Positions 22,534-34,500 of a DNA stretch of 64,000 bases are shown here, piece after piece (the stretch's first letter is position 1; each line of letters starts with the position of its first letter). The stretch is taken from positions 36,341,841 to 36,405,840 of the forward strand of contig OV884009.1 of the NCBI GenBank assembly GCA_930367205.1, written 5' to 3'. The position numbers and the translations under genes are program-made. The notes beneath the pieces were generated by a model. It did not search any database. It saw only the letters and a list, made by a program, of their open reading frames with translations, and was not told the origin of the DNA. Source of the DNA: Acanthosoma haemorrhoidale (lineage: Eukaryota; Arthropoda; Insecta; Hemiptera; Acanthosomatidae).

Positions 22534-25500
22534 TTAAAAAATTACTTTTTTCCAGGATTCAAAATCATCCCCAACATCAAGTAACTTATCTTCATCCTCA
22601 TCCAATTTATCTTCATATTCATCCTCATCCAATTTATCTTTATCTTCAACCAGCTTATCTTCATCCTCATCCAATTTATCTTCATCTTCAACCAGCTTAT
22701 TATCTTCATCCTCATCCAATTTATTTTCATCATCGTTTAATTTATGTTTATCCCCATCTGATTCATTTTCATCATCGTTTAATTTATCTTCATTCCCATC
22801 TGATTCATTTTCATCATCGTTTAATTTATCTTCATTCCCATCTGATTCATTTTCATCATTGTTTAATTTATCTTCATCCTCATCCGATTTATCATTATCT
22901 TCAATCAACTGATCTTCGTCTACCGTTTCGAGGAAATCTTTTACATTACTAAAACCTCTACTTTGTGCTTCAGGGACTAAGATCCCAGTTGGTAATTTTC
23001 CTTCTCTTCTTCTACAAATAGAACAATTACAAATATTCCGACATGGTGGACAACTCCAATTCTAAAAACATAAATGACAGTTAAATTAATAGAATATACA
23101 TAAATAAACATTAAATCAGTTTGATTAAAATTAACATTTATAGAGTAAGTGCTTGGAAAAATTAAAATTATCAATTATTAGTTATGGCATTTAATACCAC
23201 AGCAAATAAAAATGAAAAAGTTTCTGTTTGAAATGAAATAAATTTTATTTTAATTAATAAATATAATAATAAATTATAAATTTTATTTTGTGACTCAAGT
23301 CCTCTAAGAATATCAACAAGGATTACAAATATATGACCATACATTATTTTGCATTCATTCCTTACGATTGGACGTGACACGTGTATTTTACTAGTGTCAA
23401 CAAATAACTACTAAATAAAGCAAAACCTTCCCAACCCGACTAGAGAGTATAAACAATTGACCGCAATAGAAAGTCAGTACATGTTACTCCTCACATATGC
23501 ACTTTACGTCTGCTATTCTTATAACGATTTTGTTGGGAAAGAGCACATCGCATACATTTTCTACATTAATAGTATATGATATAAAATATAGTATCATAAT
23601 CATTATAATAGAACTATGAAATAAAATGAGTAATTACTGGGTCCTTCAGTATTACAGCAACATTCTCTCCATAGCGGTTATGTAGACAGAAGCCACAAAA
23701 CTGACCTCGAATGCCAACACACTCTTTATTTCTACAAATTGACTTCAAATCTGCAGTCTTCTGCCTATAACAACAAACGAATGTACAACTAGCATGCATG
23801 GCTAAAATAAACATAAAATACATTTATAAAAATAGAACTGGAATAACATTACTGCTGCCTGATTTCCACTAAAGCAGTGGTTTGCAAATACATGCGTACA
23901 GTGCTTTGAAACTTCATGATAACTGGTTTTCTTATTTCTATTTGTAGTTAGTGTTTATCTTTAGGTGAGTGCTCTGAAGCGACTTATTGAGAAAACATTT
24001 CCAGAAATATTAAATAAAAATAATAAAATACATTAAACGGATCTTTGCAACCTGTTCTACAATGTATTACTTTCGAGTGTGTGTCCCCGCAGAAAAGACT
24101 AGAATTGTAGTTAAAATCTGCACTGCCGGGAGACGGCAGTACCTAAAGTACCTACTCAAAGCATGAAGTTACCTCTATTTTCCCAACCAGATACAAATTC
24201 TACAGGTATTTGTAACCTGTCCTGTCATTAATTTAAGAATTATAATTATTTTGTGTCGGTGTCTTAAATTTTTTTAGCTTAAATGAAAATTTTTTTTAGG
24301 TGTCGTTTGACATGGCTACAAAGAAGAAGCGAAGAAAAACAGAAGACATAAAATCTGAATTAATGTTGAATGGACCAAGAAGACTTTCGTGTTTATTCAA
24401 AACTTAAATGGGCTCCCGACATGTCTTATTTGTCAGGAAAAATTGGCGCGTAACAAGAAATCAAATTTGAAGAGACTTAACAACTAAACACGTGTCACTT
24501 AGTACTAAATATCCTGTTGGTGATGCAAGGAGGAAGCAGTTGAGGAACTTCAGAAAAGTCAAGTTCTGTATTTAATTACTAGATGCAATCTTCCAACAAT
24601 ATTGCAAGCTTTATGGTTAGTCGAGAGATTGCTGAGATAAGAAAACCATATACAGACGGTGAAAAAAAGTTGTTATATAAATGCATCTGAACAGCTATTT
24701 CAGAATTTTAAGAACAATCTTAAATTGGTTTCAGCTTCATCAATAGGAGTTGACCAGTCTTGTGACATAAATGATGCAGCACAAGTTTCACTTTTTGTAC
24801 TTTTAGGATTATTGCCACTCAAAGGGCAAACATGAAAGAGGATATAGTTATGTGTATATGGATATATAGATGATGCAATTAAGTGCATGGGAAAACATCA
24901 TATTCAACTCAATAAAATTGTCACAATTTCAACAAAGTAGAGTAGTAGAGTGAAAAGTATGACTGACTGGTGTAAGAAACGGGTTTGTTGCTATTTTGAA
25001 AGAAAAAATGAATCACAAGACAAGAAGTGCTTTGTGTGCAGACATTTCCAAAAGAAATTTGCAAAGTTATGGAATCAGTGATTAAGATCATCAACTCCAA
25101 TATGGCTATAGCTCTTAATCATAGCCGATTAAAAGTAAAAAAAAGAAAACTTTGATTCACTTTCCAGCCCTGTTGAAACATCGCCAAAAAATAATTCTGA
25201 TATTGACATTTTGTATTTCAAAACACTTTTACAAATGAGGTAAGTTTTTACCAACAGGTTTCAGGACTTCGGAAACAGCAAAGCAACTTAGTCTTTGTTA
25301 AAACACCTCTTAATGGTACTGTAACAGAATTAATATTTTCTCCCTTTAATACTGACATTGGCAACTTTGAAATGCAATTGCTGGATTTAAAAAACAAAGA
25401 ACTGTAGAGCTTGTGAATGTCTTTGGGCTGATATAGGAATACTGGAGAAAAACAAATGTGAACTTGGTTCACACCACAAGTGGTATGCTTTGAAAAACCT

Positions 25501-28500
25501 GGAGAAGGAAGATATGTTGATTTTTAACACCTGGAATAGTATTCCTGACTTATATATAGTTAGATGGAAAAATTAGCTAATTAAAACGAACAATCATTTT
25601 CAAGGATAAAGCTTATCAAGAGTAAATTGAAAAGGCGTCTTATTGGTAGAAACCTGGAATCGCGCCTAAAATAAAAAACAACAACATAAAAACATGATTT
25701 ACCAAAACTGTATAAAAAGATGCAAAGCCATTGTTCACATTAGTGTTTGTCAGCCATTATCATGATTTAATTTTATTGATGCCTTACAATACAATGTAAT
25801 TTTATCAATAAATAATATTGTTATTAAGTATGAATTAATATCGTTTTATTCAACACACGTTTAGTTTAATTAAGACTTAAAACTTTAAGAAAAGTTTATT
25901 AAATTAATTTTAGAGAGCGTTATGGAGTGAAAGAAGATGTCGAGGATTGAGAAAGATACGTTGAGGTGGTTTGGACATATAGAGAGGATGAATGAAAGGA
26001 GATAGACAAAACAAGAATACAAGAAGAGTTGGAAGGGGTCGACCTCACTGAAAGTATCTATCAGATTGAGGACATGCTTAGCAAAGGAGTACCCTAATCA
26101 ACTTAATAACAATGTACCTACCTACACAGTTTAAGTTAAAAAAATTAGGCTCTCAAAAGAAATTTCAGTAGTAGTACTGTTGGTATTTGGCTCTGTTGGC
26201 TAATGAGTTTGTCGACAACTGCATTTAAGGAATGTAGAAAATTGATAAAATCACAGTTGGCTGAGGGATGGTATGGATAGTCAGATTACTTTACAGCGCT
26301 TTTGTGCAGGTTGATCGAATTGTGAACTAACTTGATTATTCTCCTGTCACTTTTGCTATTGCTGGTTTAAATCATGGTATGACACTTTACAAAGAGGTAG
26401 GGCTGACCGAAGATTGTCGCTGTAGTTAGTAGGCACTAGTGTGATAAGCACTAGATGTTGTCTCTTAACTTTGACCTTTGGTTTTTGCATTCAGAATTGG
26501 TATTTTTTTATGTGTGCTCACAAGTCTGAGTTAACCAGACCCATCCCAAAAGAAAAAATCCAAGGGTAAGCTGGAGATCAAACTCTGCTGTTAGAAGTCA
26601 ATATGCTAACTACTAGATTACAGGGATGGTCAGTTTAATTCCATAGTTACACACCAAATGATATATTACCTAAACTAATTATATATGTTCATCATCCTCT
26701 GAATCAACCAATTATTATAAAGGACCAGGGACAATGGGCTAAACAATAATAAATCACTCGATTTTAATCTGATCTCTCATAATCATAGATTTACAGAAAA
26801 GCACAAAACTCTCACTCAATTCTGTAATAACTTTGTTTTATTTTCATTATTTATAAAAAGCATCCTTACTTTTCGTCACAACATTGCTATCGCCAAATCT
26901 GATATTTACTATATTTCTTTCTTAATCTTGCCCTTCTTCTCAATGGATCAGTGGATGAGTCTGTCTAGATTAGAGATAGGTTGTGATGTATCAATTTTAC
27001 ATTTGTTCCAGTTACTGATAGGTAGCAAAACTTCATAGCTACTTAGTTATGTTGTTCCTTGATTCCTCCCCAAGAGTGCTATAGCCCCCAACTCAGTGTT
27101 CCTTATCTGGTGCCACTTCTCCACTTTCCTTTGTACTTACTAGATTATGATTTTTTTATCCCTGATTTTTATTCTTTTTCATTGCAGTGAGCGGTGTGTT
27201 TCCCAATAAAGCCAAAAGGAAGTGTTATAACTTTTTTCCTCTTTATTAAATGTACAAAATATAAAAGTGAAAAAAAAAATTTCAATGAAACTGTAGTTGA
27301 AAAGTTGAGAAAATTACTTATTTATTAATTATATATAAAAATATACATATATTCAATAATAGAACAACTTTAATACAAATAAGGAATATATATAAGTATA
27401 TATTTTTTAGGTAACTTTAAATTTATTCATTGAAACAGGAATTTACTTTTGTACTTAAATTAATTTTTAATATTGTCGATTTATTTGAAAGTAAATATTT
27501 TGCAAGTAAGACAAATTATGGCGTTAAATTAAAATTAGGCTAATCTAGTAAATAATTAGAAATAAATTTACTTTGTGTACACAAGTGCAACACTGTTGTA
27601 TACACAAATATTTGAGCAGTAAAACAGTCATGGTTTGAGGACATCATCAACAACATTTGAAGGCATCTAAAAACTAATAAGGAATATTACCTTATAATAT
27701 TTATGTCATCACTATATTGGGCACAAAATAATATTGATTCAAAATGTTTTAAAAACACCTATTATACTGAGATGTCTCAACCCATGGCTGGTTAGTAGTT
27801 TATACACGTGACAGCAACTGCCCATGACAACATAAAACCCTAACTTTCCCTTCCATCCACATCGATGATCATGATCTTTTCAACTACGTCTCCTTTCATT
27901 CCCAACATCATGTCTTTGAATCTACTCTTTCCAACTTAGTTCCTTCCTACAACTTATTACTATGTTAGGAAGTCAATTATTGTTCCAAATTACCTAGTAA
28001 CTAGGCCAATCACCCTTCTGGACCAACAGATTAAATGGAGTGAAGAAGAAAGATAGTGGCATAACATTATATGGCTAGGCTTAGGGGATGATGATTTTCT
28101 CATGAATGAGTGTGGGAAGGAGTGGCAACTACACTCAACAATAAACTATACAATTAGGTTGAACACTGGAAAGCAGTACCATCATATGATTACCACCACA
28201 TTCTCATCAAAAACCTTTTTTGGATCCTACATGTATACTACTGGAAATACATTTTACTTCTACTACTACAATCTCTTTAAATTTGAATATTGTTATATGA
28301 GTGTAATGTCTTTATAAGGCTTCTAACATACAATAAACGGAACACAATGTACGTAAATTCAACGATTTATTGGTTTACACATTTATAGATATACAGCATC
28401 AAACAAACCTTAAACAAGCCTGAGCAGGGAAGGTAACTCCCCTGTTTTCCAACATCCCTAATCGATACATACAACAATACATGAAATCGATATTACCTAT

Positions 28501-31500
28501 ACCACATTCTCCCCCCTCTAATCCTCAAAATAATGAAAAATTACAAAAAAAAAAAATCACCTAATTATACTTTTTTTTTTTTCCCCAAAAGTTAATTATT
28601 TTGTAAAAAGAAATCACAGGAACATAATTTATATTTCTTCGATCAATCTTGTTGTCGGTTTCTTGATTAGTTGAGGGCGAGCTGACTCACATAGTTGGTC
28701 TTTTTGGCATGTGCTCGGAAAAGTGCCAGATTGACTGGTTGGCATCTCCTGAGTTGGCTCCAAAATGGTATCATTAGTCACCTGTGTTGATACAGGTTCC
28801 GCATGACTTGAATAGGCCGGCAAAACCTCTCGTGCAGTAGAGGACCCATGGATTTGGTCCACATGCCTGGTCCACTGTCTATTCAGTGATGGCACAAAAA
28901 CTTGACGTCTTCGAGGCCCTAAGCATTTAACAACGGATGCTGGAATCCATTTCTCCCCAGAATGCCGATAGTTTCGTACATAAACTGAACTTCCTTCAGG
29001 ATAAGAATCAGTAGCCGTAGGTGACCCATGATAAGCATTTACTTGTTTTTCCTGAGCCATTTGCACCTTAGTCGACATAGCAAGAGGTCGTAGGAGGTCA
29101 AGTCTGGTCCTTAGCTGACGGCCAATCAACACCTGGGCGGGGGAAACTCCAGTGGTAATATGAGGCGTATTACGATAATCCAACAGGAATCTATTCAGAG
29201 TCACGTCCAAATCTGAAACAGAAGAATCTACCAGAGCGGTCTTCAAACTGCGTTTGATGGAGCGTACAGCATTCTCAGCTGCGCCATTGGTCTTTGGTGA
29301 AAATGGCGCTCCATGCTTGAGGTCAACGCCATTATGCTGAAGAATATTCCTAAACGTCTCACTATCGAAAGCCGAATAATTGTCAGAAACAATGGTTTCA
29401 GGCAACCCGAAACGAGCAAACACCTGTCTCAAGATTTTCATAGTGGTTTCCGTGGACATTGAATGCGTAGGAAAAGCTTCAATCCATTTTGTGTGACTAT
29501 CAATGATGACAAAGAAATAACGTCCCTCTAGTGGTCCCAGATAATCTATATGAAGGCGCTGCCAAGGTTTAGCTGGCCATTCCCACGGTACTAGAGCTGC
29601 CTTTGGGGGGGTTATCCTTAGTGGTGTTGCATGCATGACAAGATCGGACTATCTCTTTAACGTCCTCATCCAAATTTGGCCACCACACATACGATCTCGC
29701 TAGGGATTTTACTTTTACCATACCCATGTGAGAGGCGTGAAGCTCCTTCAGGACTTGTTGTCGCAATGCTGTTGGCACAATAACACGATATCCCCATAGA
29801 AGGATATCCTTTTCTACAAACAACTCGTCCTTCTTTTTTTCGGAAATAGTGCCGAAATTTAGCTTCGACTCCGTCTGGCCATCCGAACTTTTAAAAGGCA
29901 ATGATCTTCATAAGGATGTCATCCTTCTTGGTTGCTGCCAAAATTGTCTTGTAGTTTAATGGAAGTTCACGGGAAACGTCAAAAATGTAGTTGATACATA
30001 GGTCAGCCTCATTTGATATTGGACATTCAGGAAGTGGTGCTCGAGAAAACCAATCGGCTATATTTTTTTCAGACTTCACCCATTCTACATCATACATGTA
30101 GTTAGACAAAATAAGTGCCCACCGCTGCAACCGATTTGCTGCACAGGTTGGGATACCATTCTTTGGTCCAAAGATTGATATTAAAGGCCTATTATCGTTC
30201 ACTAAAATGAACCTCCATCCGTACAAGTAGCTATGAAATCTGCTGATTCCAAACATCAAGGCTGCTCCCTCCTTATGAAGCTGAGAGTAGGATTTTTCGA
30301 CTTGAGACAACGTTCGACTGGCAAATACTAACGGTCGATTTAATCCATCTGCATATCGCTGGTATATCACCGCACCCAATCCAAAGTCAGATCCATCCAC
30401 CGCTAAACGAATAGGGTAGTCTGGGTTGTAATGAGCAAGGCTTCGATGCTTCTGAATTAGCATCTTGATCCCATCAAAAACTTGAGCACATTCACCACTC
30501 CAACTCCACGGGTGCCCCTTTTTCAGCAAACAGTAGAGTGGTGACAAAATTGTTGCTAAATCCGGCAGAAACTTTGATAAGAAATTTACTACTCCCAAAA
30601 AACGTTGGAGTTCCTTAACATCATTTGGTATTGGGGCTTCCAAAATCATACGAACCTTGTCATCGGTTGAATGTAACCCTTGAGCATCTATCTATTCTGA
30701 AGCCCAGGTATTCGATTGAGCTCTTGCCGATCTCACATTTCTTAATAGACACAGTGAGTCCCGCTTCTCTAAGTTTTTCTAATACTTTGAAGACTCTAGT
30801 CCGCAACTCTTCAACATTTCGGGCTCCTATTAAAACGTCATCAATCATGACTGATGTACCTTCCAATCCGGAGAGCAAAGTATCCATAGCTTTCTGAAAT
30901 TTGCTTGGAGCTGACGCAATGCCAAAAGGCAAACGAGTGTAACAAAACAAACCCTTCTGCGTCGATATTGTCAGGATGTCACGTGATTCTTCATCGACCT
31001 CATATTGCTGGTAAGCGTGCGAAAGGTCGACTTTCGCAAAAATTGAACAACCCTGTACTCGTTGAAATATATCCTCTCCTCGTGGAAGTGGGTGTTGATC
31101 GATGAGAAGGTGGGGGTTCACTGTCAATTTGTAATCCCCGCATATAAGAATCGACCCATTTTTCTTTAATACCGGGACGATTGGTGATCCCCATGGGCTG
31201 TAGTCAATTGGTCCAAGAATTCCTTCATGAACCAAACGATCGATCTCCGCACTAACACCAGCTTGCATGGCGAATGGCACAGGTCTCGCTTTCATGAATC
31301 TGGGTTTTGCATTAGGTGTCAAATCCAATTTAACTTTTCCTTTATTGAACTTGCCCAATCGATCAGTGAAAACTTCAGGGAAATTCTGCACCGCTTCCTG
31401 TAACAATACATTTGACATATCCGTATTGAAAAACACTGGTTGAGCTGTCCTGTGACTAGGACCCACTATTTTGAACCCAAGATACTCAAACCACGATCTA

Positions 31501-34500
31501 CCGAGTAGTGGAGGCCCAGTAGAATTGACCACGAAAAACGTCATATCATGATATTCTTGATTTTTATACTCGATAGATACATTTACAGCACCCAGTGGCC
31601 GAGATTTTTCATTGGAATATGACACGAAAGTCTTTCCAGTAGCCAACAATGGTAAATGTGCACAGCTTTCTTTGTACATGGAAAGGGGTACAATAGTACT
31701 AAGACATCCTGTGTCTATTTGAAAAGATATTTCACTATCCCGATTTAGTTTAAGCGTAACGTGATACCCAAATTCCCCATCTCCACTAGCTTCAATATGA
31801 TATAAGGACTAACTGATCACTGAGATCTTCTGACACAAAATGCATTTTTTCTTTACTTGATTGTTTTCTAGTATCAATAGGTTGGGTCTGGGGTCTTTCT
31901 GACCAATCGGACTTGCTATTTCTCGGACACATTTTCGCTAAATGTCCAATCCGTAAACATTGTTTGCAAGAATAATTTTTGAATCTACATCTTGAATATT
32001 CGTGGTTAGTATAACCGCAAACAGAACATCGTTTTTTCTCTGCTCCAGCCGAACTGGGATATACAATTTGTTTATTTTTCTTGGAACTCTTAGTTATTGA
32101 GTCGGTAGTTTGTGAACATTCACCTTTACAAAACCCCACAGATTCTTTTTTTACCTCCAAAAGTCTGTACTGCTGTTCCGTGATTTCTTTATTGGTGGCA
32201 ATTCGAATTGCATCCACAATCGTAAGCTTTATATTAATAAACGGTCACGAGCGGGACCCTTTTGCATCCCAATCACGAATCTGTCGACCAACATTTTGTC
32301 GAGATAATTGCCGAACTTACAATTACCCGCCAGATTACGGAGTCGGGCAATCCATTCATTAACAGGTTCATTGTGTTCTCTAATAGCATTGTAAAACTTG
32401 AAACGTGATGCAAACACCGATTCCGTCTTCGAGAAATGATTATCCAACAAAACAACCAGTTCTTTATAGGCAACAGACTCCGGATTTTCCGGAATGGCTA
32501 AATTGGTCAATAATTTGAAAGCGTCCTCGCTCAAAGCGTTTAGAAATGTGCCGCGTTTTAGGTCCTCAGTCTTGAAAAAATGTTTATTCGCTCTAAAAAA
32601 AACTTTCCATACGAGGCTTATACACTTGCCACTCGTTTGCCAGTGAAAACTGCCGCAACTGCCCGACGATCACTCCTTCACTCATCTTTGGCGATGTTTT
32701 ACAATTATAAGGAAAATACTCACCCTGCGATTTTCAGTCATCAGTTGTTGCTAAGACATCCCATCCTCGTCGCGATATTTGTAATGTCTTTATAAGGCTT
32801 CTAACATACAATAAACGGAACACAATGTATGTAAATTCAACGATTTATTGGTTTACACATTTATAGATATACAGCATCAAACAAAACTTAAACAAGCCTG
32901 AGCAGGGAAGGTAACTCCCCTGTTTTCCAACATCCCTAATCGATACATACAACAATACATGAAATCGATATTACCTATACCACAATGAGATACCAATCTT
33001 CCAACCTTCAATCTAAACTAGTCTCATTTTTTTCTTCAATTCTTTAATCGTTTTGAAAACCACTTTAGGATGATGTCCATATGTGACAAATTTTGTTCTA
33101 TGTAACAACTCAAGAAAAAAAAACAGAATTTCATAATGAAATTTTGAAGCCACCATACACAGGTAGTCTGAAAAGTTTCCGACCTCAACATGAAGATGAT
33201 AATAAAATAAATAAAAGCTAGTGAAATAAAAGCTTTGTTAGGTCGGAAACTTTTCAGACCACCTATATACCAACTTTTAAAGTGCAAATTTAGACACCTA
33301 TTGGGGGATAACTAAGTCTATTAATGGGAACTTCCAGTTAGTTCGGCCTAATTAAAACATCCAGTTTTACCTGTAACTCAAAAAGTAATTTACCGGATTT
33401 CTAGTAGTAGATTTAGAGACTTGTCAAATCTTGGTTTATATGCACTTTTGTGGCAAAACAAAAAACATATCAATCCTGTAGACCTTAGTTGTCTACTCTT
33501 AGTATATATACATAATTATTATTATTACCTACCTGCATTGATGACAGGTAGAACCGTTTGCAGAGTCATAAACTTTGCCAGCAGATTTGTAACATATTTT
33601 CTCAAGATCTTTTTCCTCAACATCTTCAGGAGAAATTATTTCTCTCCTTAGAGTAACTCTAGGAGTTACATTCCGTATTTTTTTTAATTTTGACTTCAAT
33701 GTCTGAAACAAATCACCTAGTAGTATTTTATTTATAGACAAATCCTATCAACTAGTGAATCAAAGAAAATTTTTTTTTAACTTGAATCAAGGATTGCTAA
33801 TTCCAAAGGGAAAAGCTTTACTTTAGGGAAAAAAATAAAAATAAAATAAAAGTACATATAATCATACCTATGATAAAAATGATCTGATCCAGAAACAATG
33901 TCAAAGATATAGTTTACATTTTGTACTAAGCTGATAAGGTGTTCTTGTATAATACAATAAAGTGAAGAATGAACAAAAAATGTTTGTGGAAACATGACAG
34001 TTACAATATAAGATTATCCGCATAAGCATAGCCAGCTAAGAAATTATTGTAACATTTTTTAGATTTAAAGGAAGGAAAATTTGTTTTAAAACAAGTCTAA
34101 TGATAACATAAATTTTGTTTACTATAATTTTCAATTACAAGACATTTCAAACAGAGACAATTTGGTTTATTTTTTTAATTTTATGTAATAACGCAAAGTC
34201 TCTGGAATAAGGGATGAAATATCAGGCTTAAAAATAAGACATCACTTAGGAAAATGCTAGTTATTACAAGTATAATAATATTATTAGTTGTTAATAGATT
34301 AATTTTCATTTAATTATTTAATATATAAAGCTCTTTTTTTTTTTTATAAATTACTATTAGCTTGAAACCCATTTATTAATTGGGATGTAAGCATTCATTC
34401 ATACTTATATACAATTCACATTTACATAAACATTCTGCTAAGGAGCCCCTCACTCTCAAGGCAAGCTAGTTAGTTGAAAGACCAAAAGTAGGGCTCCACC

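Larger units (their letters stand above)
28302..32984 (-). mobile_element. Ty3/Gypsy LTR retrotransposon, full-length but frameshifted
   Basis: A 4,683-bp element bounded by two 205-bp LTRs (28302-28506, 32780-32984) differing at two positions, with target duplication ATGAG at 28297-28301 and 32985-32989. LTRs read TGTGGTATAGG...GACATTACA on the minus strand. A purine tract (AGAGGGGGGGAGAA) abuts the 3' LTR and a candidate primer site (GCGACGAGGATGGG) follows the 5' LTR. The internal order gag, protease, reverse transcriptase, RNase H, integrase is that of Ty3/Gypsy. No envelope gene is visible. The coding region is interrupted by several single-base or 4-base shifts and one in-frame stop, so this copy looks inactive as read. 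It lies in CDCA7 intron 4, same strand as the host gene. Confidence 0.93.

Noticed and set aside
22515..22952. Plus-strand His/Leu/Tyr-rich frame
   Set aside because: It is the antisense of the CDCA7 acidic minisatellite.
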